Shown here: positions 34,634 through 43,507 of the stretch, in pieces | Position numbering within the stretch: the first letter of the stretch is position 1 | Layout of the letters: each line of letters starts with the position of its first letter | NCBI GenBank assembly: GCA_947384285.1 | Contig: CANDGI010000012.1 | Span: 1 to 64,000 of the forward strand | DNA length: 64,000 nucleotides | Direction of reading: 5' to 3' | DNA from: an uncultured Lachnospiraceae bacterium | GTDB lineage: Bacteria > Bacillota > Clostridia > Lachnospirales > Lachnospiraceae | The notes under the pieces: model-generated | Database searches by the model: none | What the model was told of the DNA's origin: nothing | Seen by the model: the letters and a program-made list of their open reading frames with translations, nothing else | Made by a program: the position numbers and the translations under genes

Positions 34634-35686
34634 ATGGATATTGTGGTGTTGGCAGGGGGCTTAAGCACAGAACGGGATGTATCTTTTGTAACAGGAAACA
34701 ACGTAGCAGGGGCATTGCGGCAAAAGGGCCATCGAGTGATTCTGTTGGATGTTTTTATGGGATACAGCGACAAGCCAGAAGACCTGACGGGAATTTTTGA
34801 ACATTCCGAGGAAGCAAGTGTTTCTGTAGCAGGCATATCTGAAAAAGCTCCTGATTTGGAGGCTGTAAAAAAGAGCAGAAAAGACCAGAGCAGCAGTTTT
34901 TTCGGTCCCAATGTCATTGAATTGTGCCGGATGGCGGATATCGTTTTTATGGCGCTTCATGGAGAGAACGGGGAGGACGGCAGGATTCAGGCAGCCTTTG
35001 ACCTGTATGGCATCCAGTATACTGGGACTGGCTATTTAAGCAGCGCCCTTGCCATGGATAAAGCGTTGTCCAAACGGCTGTTTGCGGCAAACAACATTCC
35101 CACCCCGGCAGGGATTTCCATGGAAAAAGAAACCTGCCAATGGGACTTTGACAAGACGGGGCTATTGCTGCCCTGTGTGGTAAAACCTTGCTGCGGCGGT
35201 TCCAGCATCGGAGTATCGATCGTACAAACTAAAGAGGAGTACCGCCGCGCGCTGGAAGAAGCCTTCCGCTGGGAGGAACGGCTGATTGTGGAAAGCTATA
35301 TAAAAGGCCGGGAATTTTCTGTGGGAGTCATTGATTTTAAAGCGCTGCCTGTAATTGAGATTGCGCCCCTGGAAGGATTTTATGACTATAAAAATAAATA
35401 TGCTGCTGGAAGCACAGTGGAAACATGCCCTGCGGATCTCCCCTGGGCTATTGCAAAAAAAATGCAGCATTATGCAGAAGAGGCAGCCCGGGCGCTGAAC
35501 TTAGAGACCTATGCCCGGATGGATTTCTTATTGGACAGCCAGGAGAAGCTATACTGCCTGGAAGCCAATACCCTTCCCGGCATGACGCCGATGAGCCTGC
35601 TTCCCCAGGAGGCACAGGCGGCAGGCATGGACTTCGGAGAACTTTGCGAAGAGATTATTCGGATTTCTAAGAAAAAATATGCATAA
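34634..35686 (+). CDS. ddl: D-alanine--D-alanine ligase
   Basis: A 350-residue ATP-grasp enzyme that makes the D-Ala-D-Ala dipeptide for peptidoglycan. The start segment LAGGLSTERDVSF, the Ser in ALHGENGEDGRIQAAFDL, the GGSSIGV loop, and the terminal EANTLPGMTPMSLLPQEA fit the family. The start at 34634 follows ggagga at 34620-34626. murF begins 15 bases after its stop; MurF uses the Ddl product, so the pairing is functional as well as positional. Confidence 0.95.
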   Translation: MDIVVLAGGLSTERDVSFVTGNNVAGALRQKGHRVILLDVFMGYSDKPEDLTGIFEHSEEASVSVAGISEKAPDLEAVKKSRKDQSSSFFGPNVIELCRMADIVFMALHGENGEDGRIQAAFDLYGIQYTGTGYLSSALAMDKALSKRLFAANNIPTPAGISMEKETCQWDFDKTGLLLPCVVKPCCGGSSIGVSIVQTKEEYRRALEEAFRWEERLIVESYIKGREFSVGVIDFKALPVIEIAPLEGFYDYKNKYAAGSTVETCPADLPWAIAKKMQHYAEEAARALNLETYARMDFLLDSQEKLYCLEANTLPGMTPMSLLPQEAQAAGMDFGELCEEIIRISKKKYA

Positions 35687-35701
35687 AGGTGGAGAAAAGT
35701 T

Positions 35702-37090
35702 ATGAAAAATATGACTTTGGAAAATATTGCAAAAGCATGTAAAGGCGTTTACTTTGGCGGGGAACAGGAGAAACAGAAGGAAATCTGCGGGGCAGCCACA
35801 GACAGCAGGCAGGCAGCGGAGGGATTTCTCTTTATCCCCATCAAGGGCGCAAGAGTGGATGGGCATGATTTTATCCCGGATGTGTTTGAAAAAGGAGCCT
35901 TGGCAGTACTTTCGGAGAGGAAGCTTCCCGGCTGTGAGAAACCCTATATCTTAGTAACATCCACAGAGCAGGCCTTGAAAGACATAGCAAGGTTTTACCG
36001 CCGCCAGCTTACAATTCCTGTGGTAGGCGTCACCGGAAGCGTGGGAAAGACCAGCACCAAAGAGATGATAGCTTCTGTGCTTTCAGAGAAATACAATGTA
36101 TTGAAGACAGCGGGAAATTATAATAATGAAATCGGGCTTCCCCTTACGCTTTTGCGTATCCAGGAAGAGCACGAAGCGGCAGTGGTGGAGATGGGGATTT
36201 CTGATTTCGGGGAAATGCACCGTCTGGCAGAGATGGCGCAGCCGGATATCTGCGTGATAACCAATATTGGAATCTGCCATCTGGAAAATCTCAAAACCAG
36301 GGACGGGATTTTAAAAGCCAAAAGTGAAATCTTCGATTTCCTGAAACCAAAGGGACGCATCCTGCTAAATGGGGAGGATGATAAGCTGTCCACGTTAAAA
36401 TGTGTCAAAGGCATCCAGCCTGTATTTTATGGATTTGGAGAAAAAAAGGATGTGCAGCAGGATATCTATGGGGACAATATCAGAAATTGCGGCCTTAAGG
36501 GCATGGAGGCTGATATCCACACGCCGGAGGGCATGATTTCCGTGCATATTCCCATTCCAGGACAGCACAATATTTTCAATGCTATGGCGGCTGCAGGGGT
36601 TGGGCTTGCGCTGGGCATGGAGCTTGGGGAAATCCAGGCAGGCATTGCCTCCGTGGAAACCATAGGGGGACGCACCAACCTCATAGAAACCGGAGGCCTG
36701 ATGGTGATTGACGACTGTTACAATGCGAACCCGGTGTCCATGCGCGCTTCCATTGACGTGCTCAGCAATGGGCTTGCCCGGACGGTGGCGGTATTAGGGG
36801 ATATGGGAGAATTGGGGGAGGATGAAAGAGCGCTTCATTACCAGGTCGGCGCCTATGTGGCTGAAAAGCAGATTGACACGTTATTCTGTGCAGGGACATT
36901 ATCGGAGGAGACTGCCCGGGGGGCCAGAGAAGCTAATGACTGGTGCGAGGTATTCCACTTTGATTCCCGGGATGAAATGCTGTCCCAGGTTTTAGATTAT
37001 CTACAGGAAGGGGATACGGTACTGGTCAAAGCTTCCCATTTTATGGATTATCCGAAAGTAGTTGAGGCAATCAAGGAAAAATTCCAGTAG
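35702..37090 (+). CDS. murF: UDP-MurNAc-tripeptide--D-alanyl-D-alanine ligase
   Basis: A 462-residue Mur ligase that adds D-Ala-D-Ala to the UDP-MurNAc-tripeptide. The ATP-binding loop is VTGSVGKTSTKEM (residues about 112-124), followed by NYNNEIGLPLTLL, the Mg-binding EMGISDFGEM region and the C-terminal DDCYNANPVSM. It is co-transcribed with ddl. Length is normal for the family. The downstream gene is convergent (plsC-like), starting its 3' end 23 bases away. Confidence 0.95.
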   Translation: MKNMTLENIAKACKGVYFGGEQEKQKEICGAATDSRQAAEGFLFIPIKGARVDGHDFIPDVFEKGALAVLSERKLPGCEKPYILVTSTEQALKDIARFYRRQLTIPVVGVTGSVGKTSTKEMIASVLSEKYNVLKTAGNYNNEIGLPLTLLRIQEEHEAAVVEMGISDFGEMHRLAEMAQPDICVITNIGICHLENLKTRDGILKAKSEIFDFLKPKGRILLNGEDDKLSTLKCVKGIQPVFYGFGEKKDVQQDIYGDNIRNCGLKGMEADIHTPEGMISVHIPIPGQHNIFNAMAAAGVGLALGMELGEIQAGIASVETIGGRTNLIETGGLMVIDDCYNANPVSMRASIDVLSNGLARTVAVLGDMGELGEDERALHYQVGAYVAEKQIDTLFCAGTLSEETARGAREANDWCEVFHFDSRDEMLSQVLDYLQEGDTVLVKASHFMDYPKVVEAIKEKFQ

Positions 37091-37113
37091 ATGTGGAGCA
37101 GGCCAAACATATT

Positions 37114-37851
37114 TTACAGCATGGACTTATGTTTTTTTAACATTTCTTCAATTTTGGACTGGGTATAGGCACCGGAGAATTTCCGCTGTTCTTTATCCAG
37201 TTCTTTGATGTAAATAGGTTCTCCATATTCTACAATTACATGGCATTTCTTGATCCATGGAATGTGGCTTTCAAAAATGTTATTGGTGTTGCTGATTGCA
37301 ATGGGAATGATGGGGCAGCCGGATTTTTCAGCCATCTTTAGGCTTCCTTCTTTAAAGGCCAGCATTCCCTCTTCCGGGTGGGGGTTCCTTGTTCCTTCCG
37401 GGAAAATGCATACGGAAATTCCCCGTTTAATCTGGTCGATTCCTGTTAAAACCATTTTCAGCCCTTCCCGCATGTCCTTCCGGTCCAGAAACAGGCAGTA
37501 CAGCCGTTTCATCCATACAGAGAGCACGGGGTAACGAGCCATTTTGTCTTTCGCGATATATCCTGTCAGCCCGGGGCATCTGGAGTAGGTGATGACAATA
37601 TCAAAATAGCTCAGATGGTTGGGGACATAGAGTACGGCCTGGTCTTTGGGCACATGTTCCTCCCCGATGATGGTAATTTTAGTCCCGGCAAGCAAGAGAA
37701 CCACTTTAAATGCCCATTGGACGATACGCAGGCTGCTTAAGTCCGCCGCATAGGGATTGAATTCTCCCACAATCCACTCTAAAAACAAAATGGGAATAGA
37801 AACAATCAGAAAAGTAATTAAAAAAACTGCTACTAAAATTATTCGTATCAT
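37114..37851 (-). CDS. plsC: 1-acyl-sn-glycerol-3-phosphate acyltransferase
   Basis: A 245-residue membrane-associated acyltransferase that makes phosphatidic acid. A membrane segment is at the N-terminus, the HX4D motif is NHLSYFD (residues about 78-84), and the second motif is FPEGTRNPHPEEG. A third PII-type motif (PIIPIAISNTNNIF) follows. It is transcribed toward murF. The ribosome site is within the aaaggaaaaggtatgatg stretch on the minus strand. Confidence 0.9.
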   Translation of the reverse strand: MIRIILVAVFLITFLIVSIPILFLEWIVGEFNPYAADLSSLRIVQWAFKVVLLLAGTKITIIGEEHVPKDQAVLYVPNHLSYFDIVITYSRCPGLTGYIAKDKMARYPVLSVWMKRLYCLFLDRKDMREGLKMVLTGIDQIKRGISVCIFPEGTRNPHPEEGMLAFKEGSLKMAEKSGCPIIPIAISNTNNIFESHIPWIKKCHVIVEYGEPIYIKELDKEQRKFSGAYTQSKIEEMLKKHKSML

Positions 37852-37982
37852 AACATCATACCTTTTCCTTTAAAGAATTCATGTGCTTATACTATTATAC
37901 AGAGGGGGACGGGGAAATACAATCATAAATAAAGGAATTTTTTCATAGAATTCAGGAAGAATGTAAAAAAATCGGTGAACGG

Positions 37983-38423
37983 ATGATGAGAAAATTGAAG
38001 CAATGGAGTGCGTGCATTTGTACCTGGCCAATCCTTTTTCTTTTGAGCGCAGCTTTTTGTTTTTTGCAAGGATGCGGATTGGAGGAGACAGACACAAAAA
38101 AATTAAAGGATCTCTCCTATGAAATCCTGGAGGAAAAAGAAATTCCAGAGGAATTCCTGTCGGTTATCGAGGGGAAGAAAGAAACGGTTTTCAAGCTGAC
38201 CTACACGGACAAGGAATATTTGTACATAGCAGCAGGTTACGGGGTACAGGAAACCGGGGGCTACAGTATTTCCGTCAATGACTGTTATCTGACGAAAAAC
38301 GCCATTTATTTTGACACAACCTTGATAGGCCCTTCCAAAGGGGAGAAGATTAATCAGGTAAAATCATATCCATATATTGTGGTGCGGACGAAATATTTGG
38401 AAAAAAACGTAGTGTTTGAGTAA
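37983..38423 (+). CDS. Lipoprotein with PrcB-like domain
   Basis: A 146-residue lipoprotein: signal peptide, lipobox FLQGC (Cys31) and a C-terminal segment GGYSISVNDCYLTKNAIYFD followed by KSYPYIVVRT, which resembles the PrcB C-terminal domain. The function of that domain is not well known; it is linked to surface proteases in spirochaetes. The first or second ATG (37983 or 37986) could start it. It lies divergent from plsC and upstream of murA. The call is moderate. Confidence 0.65.
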   Translation: MMRKLKQWSACICTWPILFLLSAAFCFLQGCGLEETDTKKLKDLSYEILEEKEIPEEFLSVIEGKKETVFKLTYTDKEYLYIAAGYGVQETGGYSISVNDCYLTKNAIYFDTTLIGPSKGEKINQVKSYPYIVVRTKYLEKNVVFE

Positions 38424-38465
38424 AAAGATAATTGTAGGAATTTTATTTCAAATATGTTAAAATAA

Positions 38466-38528
38466 GAAACAGAAATTATTTCTCGTTTTACACAGGGAAG
38501 GGGTAAAATGGGAATAATTTCTGTTTCA
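38466..38528. terminator. Inverted repeat, probable terminator
   Basis: AAACAGAAATTATT and AATAATTTCTGTTT are perfect 14-bp arms separated by about 34 bp, followed by a T-rich run. It ends the PrcB-like gene transcript, but it also spans the start of a small open frame at 38508. Confidence 0.65.
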
Positions 38529-38693
38529 TTTTTTTATTTTAATGGAAGAACCGCAAAAGCGGCGCATGATTTTTTGAGAAAGGCCTATACTAAAAACAGT
38601 GGTTTTTTGAAAAAGGCTTATACGAAAAGCGGTGTTTTTCAGTGGGAATTGAATATCCTGCCAATGATTTTTCCTAGGGCCATGCACGGATGA
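38508..38693 (+). CDS. Possible small protein of 61 residues
   Basis: An ATG nine bases after gggaagggg opens a 61-codon frame. Its middle consists of two similar units (FLRKAYTKNSG and FLKKAYTKSG) produced by a 33-bp tandem duplication (about 38569-38634). No known domain is visible. The frame overlaps the right arm of an inverted repeat, so it may be untranslated. I keep it as a weak candidate. Confidence 0.25.
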   Translation: MGIISVSFFYFNGRTAKAAHDFLRKAYTKNSGFLKKAYTKSGVFQWELNILPMIFPRAMHG

Positions 38694-38763
38694 TGCAATT
38701 TCACATAAAATAAGATAAGCTGAATTGTAATTTAACGTCATTATGCTGGACTGTAAAGGAAAG

Positions 38764-38846
38764 ATTTACAAATCGACAAAGTGTGTTATAATAGTACATA
38801 AAGATTTTTTGCCAAAAACTTGACAAGGAAGAAAAAATGTTACTAT
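38764..38846 (+). promoter_or_regulatory. Tandem promoters upstream of murA
   Basis: Two sigma-A-like promoters. The first has TTTACA at about 38764 and TATAAT at about 38785. The second has TTGACA at about 38819 and TATAAT 18 bases downstream. murA begins at 38887. Confidence 0.65.
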
Positions 38847-38886
38847 AATAACTTCTTGTACGAAAAATATAGCATAGAGGTGCAAT

Positions 38887-40182
38887 ATGGAACAATATGT
38901 AATAAAGGGAGGCAATCCGTTAGTGGGCGAAGTGGAAATCAGCGGAGCGAAAAACGCAGCGCTGGCAATTCTGGCAGCAGCGATCATGACGGATGAAACC
39001 GTAACAATAGATAATTTACCCGATGTAAGAGATGTTAACGCGCTGCTCCAGGCCATGGGAGATATTGGAGCAAAGATAACCAGAACAGATGCCCATACCG
39101 TGAAAATAAACGGTTCCTTTGTAAAAGATATTCCAGTAGACTATGATTCTATGAAAAAAATCAGAGCCTCCTATTATCTTTTGGGTGCTATGCTTGGAAA
39201 ATATAAGAGGGCGGAGGTTACGCTGCCGGGAGGGTGCAACATTGGGAGCCGTCCGATGGATTTGCATATTAAGGGGTTCCGTGCGCTGGGCGCCCATGTG
39301 GAAATCCGTAACGGGGCAGTTGCGGCTGAGGCAGAACGCTTAATTGGAAGCCATATTTATTTAGACAAGGTATCTGTGGGAGCTACCATTAATATTATGA
39401 TGGCCGCGGCCATGGCAGAAGGGAAAACTACCATTGAAAATGCAGCAAAGGAGCCTCATGTGGTGGATGTGGCCAATTTCCTCAACAGCATGGGAGCGAA
39501 TATCCGCGGCGCCGGAACCGATGTGGTCCGTATTGTAGGCGTAGAGAAGCTTCACAGGACGGAATATTCTGTGATACCAGATCAAATCGAAGCAGGAACC
39601 TTTATGTTTGCAGCGGCAGCCACCAGGGGAGATGTTACGGTTAAGAATGTAATTCCCAAACATTTAGAAGCTACCACCGCCAAGCTGCTGGAAGCAGGCT
39701 GTGAGGTGGAAGAATTTGACGATGCTGTCCGGGTGGTAGCCTCCAAGCCTTTGCGCCATACCCAGGTCACGACCCTGCCCTATCCAGGATTTCCTACAGA
39801 TATGCAGCCCCAGATGTCCGTGGTGCTTGGGATTGCCCAGGGAACCAGTACGGTAACGGAAGGTATTTTTGAGAATCGTTTTAAATATGTGGATGAATTG
39901 ACCCGTATGGGAGCGGACATTAAGGTAGAGAGCAATATTGCTATTATCAATGGCGTAAAAGGCTATACCGGCGCTAGGGTCAGCGCGCCGGATCTGCGTG
40001 CCGGGGCAGCTCTTGTGATTGCAGGCCTTTCTGCAGAAGGGGTTACAATTGTAGACGATATCCACTATATCCAGCGCGGCTATGAAGCCTTTGAGGAAAA
40101 ATTGGAGAGCCTGGGGGCGCAGATTGCCCGGGTCAGCTCAGAAAAAGAGATTCAAAAATTCCAATTTAAGGCAATTGGCTAA
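38887..40182 (+). CDS. murA: UDP-N-acetylglucosamine 1-carboxyvinyltransferase
   Basis: A 431-residue enzyme that carries out the first committed step of peptidoglycan synthesis, transferring enolpyruvate from PEP to UDP-GlcNAc. Active-site Cys117 (the fosfomycin-reactive residue) is in LPGGCNIGSRP, so intrinsic target-site resistance through Asp at this position is not expected. Other landmarks are ISGAKNAALAILAA and PYPGFPTDMQPQM. It ends just upstream of the metK promoter. The ribosome site is tagaggtg. Confidence 0.95.
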   Translation: MEQYVIKGGNPLVGEVEISGAKNAALAILAAAIMTDETVTIDNLPDVRDVNALLQAMGDIGAKITRTDAHTVKINGSFVKDIPVDYDSMKKIRASYYLLGAMLGKYKRAEVTLPGGCNIGSRPMDLHIKGFRALGAHVEIRNGAVAAEAERLIGSHIYLDKVSVGATINIMMAAAMAEGKTTIENAAKEPHVVDVANFLNSMGANIRGAGTDVVRIVGVEKLHRTEYSVIPDQIEAGTFMFAAAATRGDVTVKNVIPKHLEATTAKLLEAGCEVEEFDDAVRVVASKPLRHTQVTTLPYPGFPTDMQPQMSVVLGIAQGTSTVTEGIFENRFKYVDELTRMGADIKVESNIAIINGVKGYTGARVSAPDLRAGAALVIAGLSAEGVTIVDDIHYIQRGYEAFEEKLESLGAQIARVSSEKEIQKFQFKAIG

Positions 40183-40189
40183 ATATCTC

Positions 40190-40218
40190 TTGACAGAATC
40201 GGGAAAAGAGAGTATGTT
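40190..40218 (+). promoter_or_regulatory. Promoter of metK leader
   Basis: TTGACA at 40190-40195 and TATGTT at 40213-40218 are separated by 17 bp. The promoter overlaps the murA stop region and leads into the S-box. Confidence 0.7.
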
Positions 40219-40293
40219 AATGGATAGAGAAGATTTGAAAACCGAATATTGTTACGCTGATAGAATATTTGATATTTTATCAGTTATTAATTT

Positions 40294-40390
40294 CTCTTAT
40301 TCAGAGTGGTGGAGATACATAGGATCTGTGAAGCCACGGCAACCCCTCTACGGAAGGTGCCAACCTGAGCGAGCAATCGAACAATAAGAG
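40294..40390 (+). ncRNA. SAM-I riboswitch (S-box)
   Basis: The closing helix CTCTTATT/AATAAGAG encloses the S-box core: AGAGTGGTGGAG, GAAGCCACGGCAACC and AAGGTGCCAACCTGAGCGA. The motif binds S-adenosylmethionine and turns transcription off when it is abundant. It lies upstream of metK, a classic S-box target. Confidence 0.95.
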
Positions 40391-40418
40391 GATTTGATAA
40401 TCTTTTTGGAAGAATCGG

Positions 40419-40449
40419 GTCCGCTTATATTGTTTAAGCGGACTTTTTT
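40419..40449 (+). terminator. S-box expression-platform terminator
   Basis: GTCCGCTTA and TAAGCGGAC form a nine-bp stem followed by TTTTTTT. When SAM is bound, this hairpin should form and stop transcription before metK. Confidence 0.92.
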
Positions 40450-40669
40450 ATGCGCACGGGCATCCGGCGCGCGAGCAGGGGAAGATGGCTCTCCCCTGCT
40501 TGATTGCACACAGGTGTCCAGAGTAACGAGTTGAGGAAACCGAATTTTCCTTATTCAATTATGCACATGGATGTCCAGAGGAAAGATATCAGCAGAGCTG
40601 GCAGGCGTCCAGCGCGCAAGGAGGAAAAAAGAATTTTCCCTATTTTTATTATCAGACAGGAGGAGAAAA
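40450..40669. other. Leader between S-box terminator and metK
   Basis: About 220 bp without a gene. It holds a second hairpin, AGCAGGGGA with CTCCCCTGCT at about 40472-40500, and four degenerate words of the type GCACA-x-GG-x-GTCCAG (near 40452, 40507, 40562 and 40603). The role is unknown; the second hairpin could be another terminator or a pausing site. Confidence 0.5.
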
Positions 40670-41857
40670 ATGGAAAAAAGATTATTTACTTCAGAATCAG
40701 TAACAGAAGGCCATCCCGACAAGCTTTGCGATGCCGTATCGGATGCAATTTTGGATGCACTGATGGCACAGGATCCCATGAGCAGGGTGGCATGCGAGAC
40801 AGCGGCATGCACTGGATTTGTGCTTGTAACAGGAGAAATCACCACCAAGGCAAATATAGATATTCCCCAGATTGTAAGGGAGACGGTAAATGAGATTGGG
40901 TACAATGACGCCGCCACCGGATTTGATGGGAATACCTGTGCGGTTATGGTAGCCCTGGATCAGCAGTCCGCAGATATTGCAATGGGCGTGGACAAAGCGC
41001 TGGAAGCAAAGGAAAATAAGATGTCTGAGGAAGAGTTGGAAGCAATCGGGGCAGGCGACCAGGGCATGATGTTTGGTTATGCAACCAACGAAACACCGGA
41101 ATTGATGCCTTATCCCATTTCACTGGCACATAAACTGGCATTGCAGCTGACGAAAGTCCGCAAGGACGGCACATTGAGCTATCTGCGCCCGGATGGGAAA
41201 ACCCAGGTTTCTGTAGAGTATGATGAAACTGGGAAGCCCAGAAGGCTGGAGGCGGTGGTATTATCCACCCAGCATGATGCAGATGTCACTCAGGAGCAGA
41301 TTCACGCAGATATCAAAAAACACGTATTTGACCCGATTCTGCCCCAGGAGATGGTGGATGGAGAGACAAAATTTTTCATCAATCCTACGGGACGCTTTGT
41401 GATTGGAGGCCCCCACGGGGATGCTGGCTTGACCGGGCGTAAAATTATTGTGGATACATACGGCGGATACGCCCGCCACGGCGGCGGAGCTTTCTCCGGC
41501 AAGGACTGCACCAAAGTGGACCGTTCCGCAGCCTATGCGGCGCGGTATGTGGCAAAGAATATTGTAGCCGCAGGCCTGGCAGAGAAATGTGAAATCCAGC
41601 TGTCTTATGCCATCGGCGTAGCGCAGCCCACCTCCGTTATGGTGGATACATTTGGAACAGGAAAAATTTCGGATGAGAGGCTGGTAGAAATTATCCGGGA
41701 GAACTTTGACCTTCGCCCAGCAGGAATCATTAAGATGCTGGATTTAAGGCGTCCCATCTACAAGCAGACGGCAGCTTACGGACATTTTGGAAGGAATGAT
41801 TTGAACCTGCCCTGGGAAGCAGCCGATAAGGTAGAAATTTTAAAAAAATATTTGTAA
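40670..41857 (+). CDS. metK: S-adenosylmethionine synthetase
   Basis: A 395-residue enzyme making SAM from methionine and ATP. It has the start [20 protein letters not shown], the hexapeptide GAGDQG near residue 120, and [18 protein letters not shown]. The ATG at 40670 follows aggaggagaaaa. Control is through the S-box leader upstream, which gives feedback by the product. A 9-bp GC-rich hairpin ends the gene. Confidence 0.95.
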   Translation: MEKRLFTSESVTEGHPDKLCDAVSDAILDALMAQDPMSRVACETAACTGFVLVTGEITTKANIDIPQIVRETVNEIGYNDAATGFDGNTCAVMVALDQQSADIAMGVDKALEAKENKMSEEELEAIGAGDQGMMFGYATNETPELMPYPISLAHKLALQLTKVRKDGTLSYLRPDGKTQVSVEYDETGKPRRLEAVVLSTQHDADVTQEQIHADIKKHVFDPILPQEMVDGETKFFINPTGRFVIGGPHGDAGLTGRKIIVDTYGGYARHGGGAFSGKDCTKVDRSAAYAARYVAKNIVAAGLAEKCEIQLSYAIGVAQPTSVMVDTFGTGKISDERLVEIIRENFDLRPAGIIKMLDLRRPIYKQTAAYGHFGRNDLNLPWEAADKVEILKKYL

Positions 41858-41865
41858 ATGCTGAT

Positions 41866-41893
41866 AGGGGCTGCCGGGAAATGGCAGCCCCTT
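41866..41893. terminator. Short palindromic element after metK
   Basis: GGGGCTGCC and GGCAGCCCC enclose GGGAAAT. The arms and loop are the outer ends of the palindromic element family (copies A-D) without the inner part. It acts as the metK terminator and may be the core from which long copies grew. Confidence 0.8.
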
Positions 41894-42100
41894 ACTGTTA
41901 AGGGCGCTTCATTCCTGCACAGGTCTAATACCCCAAAGCTCTGCCGCGGAGAAGTTTAATCAGATTTCATAGGAGTCTGCTGAAATCAGCTTTCTGTCAG
42001 ACGTTCCAAGCAGGATCCAAAGGTTAGAGACCAAACCTTTTCCATATTTCCTCGTCAGGGGGGTACGGTGAACTTGAGTTCACGGCAGAAAAATGCTAAG

Positions 42101-42217
42101 ATGAAATTCCCCAACGAACATTTTTTAGGCCGAAAAATGACGGTTGATGAAATAGCGGAAGATACAGGACTCAGCGTGACGGAAATAGAACAGCTTGCCG
42201 GGCTTCAAACAGTCTAG
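42101..42217 (+). pseudogene. C-terminal remnant of a Rpn/YhgA-like nuclease-transposase
   Basis: A 38-codon stretch (MKFPNEHFLGRKMTVDEIAE, then DTGLSVTEIEQLAGLQTV) resembles the C-terminal end of PD-(D/E)XK-family transposase-like proteins that are common in Lachnospiraceae. The catalytic core is missing. The 41894-42100 and 42218-42440 flanks have no supported gene. Confidence 0.5.
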
Positions 42218-42454
42218 GATGAAAAGCAGAATACAAATTTATGCCCTAGAGCATGCTTATTTACCAAATGATTTGGTATACGGCTTGGGATAATTTGAGG
42301 TTGTCGGCAGAACATTTGGCTTATGGGTATAAGCTTGCAGTTATAAAGCAGGGAAATAACGGACGATTCCGTTTTTTTGTTGAAAAGGCTTGGCATGGAT
42401 GGTATAATAAAGGCGGAACGCTTGATGTTATAGGCATAAAGGAGGGAACTCGCT

Positions 42455-42907
42455 TTGATTTATACACCCTTAACCAAAAAAGCCATGGAAATTGCTTACC
42501 AAGCCCATCATGGGCAGAAAGATGCCGGCGGAGTTCCCTATATATTCCACGCCATCCATCTGGCAGAGCAGATGAAAGAAGAAATCACCACATGTGCAGC
42601 GCTGCTTCATGATGTGGTAGAGGACACAAGCGTAACCCTGGAAATGCTGCAGAAAGAATTTCCAAAGGAAGTGACAGAGCTGGTATCCTTGCTGACCCAC
42701 ATTCCCGGGGAGGATTACTTTGACTATATACGTAAAATCCGCAAGAATCATGCAGCAGCCATAATAAAGCTGGCAGATTTAGCGCACAATTCTGATGAAA
42801 GCCGGTTGTGCGGCAGTTCGTCTGTCACAGAGGAAAAGAAAAGAGCCTGGCGCATAAAGTATGAAAAGGCTCGGAGGATTTTGAACGGAGAAGGTGCACA
42901 GCTATAG
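42455..42907 (+). CDS. HD-domain protein, RelA/SpoT hydrolase-like
   Basis: A 150-residue protein with an HD phosphohydrolase domain: AYQAHHGQKDAGGVPYIFHA (first His ligand), LLHDVVEDT (His-Asp pair, residues about 52-60) and KLADLAHNSDESRL. It resembles the ppGpp hydrolase domain without the synthetase part, as in small alarmone hydrolases. A TTG at 42455 with ggaggga upstream is the start. The substrate is inferred from family. Confidence 0.82.
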   Translation: MIYTPLTKKAMEIAYQAHHGQKDAGGVPYIFHAIHLAEQMKEEITTCAALLHDVVEDTSVTLEMLQKEFPKEVTELVSLLTHIPGEDYFDYIRKIRKNHAAAIIKLADLAHNSDESRLCGSSSVTEEKKRAWRIKYEKARRILNGEGAQL

Positions 42908-42915
42908 GAAGAATC

Positions 42916-43193
42916 CTAGAGCGTGTCTTAAAATTCATTCCCCTAATCTGCACGAAGGAATCCACCAGGCTTCGCATCTGATACCCCCTTAGTGCAAGGC
43001 ACGCCCCGCTATGCGCGATATCTGCACCATCAGATTGAACCTTAGTAGTTCAATCTGCATGAATTCAGGCGGCATAGACCGCTATGCGCCCTTCATTTGG
43101 CACAAATCCCCACAGGGCGTCTTCGGTGTCCCGCAAACTGTGGCGTACATCTTGGAGAAAGCAATTTTCAAACACGTACTAGAGTATTTTTCA
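42916..43193. repeat. Dispersed element with inverted ends, about 278 bp
   Basis: The ends are related and inverted: CTAGAGCGTGTCTTAAAATT at the left and, on the other strand, CTAGTACGTGTTTGAAAATT at the right. Inside are a hairpin (CAGATTGAA and TTCAATCTG at 43031-43056) and a GCATAG/CTATGC repeat. There is no transposase. The left half is also present inverted at 2396-2507. It resembles a miniature inverted-repeat element. Confidence 0.75.
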
Positions 43194-43298
43194 GACATGC
43201 GTTAGGGAGCAGGGCATTGGCCAAATAATCCAGAAGTCTATCAAACAAGTCTGACAAGAGAACCCAAAACTGTAATTAGGCGCTTAAGAATGAAATCT

Positions 43299-43351
43299 CG
43301 CGCAAAATGGCAAAATTTTTGTATCGCGCTATTCTGCTCTATCCAGGTTAG
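43299..43351. repeat. 53-bp dispersed repeat, copy 1
   Basis: Matches 47910-47962 over 53 positions with nine differences, and ends in ATCCAGGTTAGG. It contains the word AATTTTT and short CGCGC blocks. It sits upstream of the two-component genes at 43508. Confidence 0.75.
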
Positions 43352-43507
43352 GCAATTTATACAAATTTTATAAATTTTTAGAAAAATTCCATATGATTTT
43401 CTATGAAAGCTGTTATAATATAATCTGTCAGAGATTATGAGGCTTATGAAGTGTAAAGCGGATCATGTTATTTGTTCCGCAAATACTGTTGGAGGCTGCA
43501 GCAGTTT

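Noticed and set aside
42253..42612. Plus-strand frame of 119 codons upstream of the HD gene
   Set aside because: It overlaps the HD gene in another frame; the HD frame has clear motifs and a ribosome site, this one has neither.
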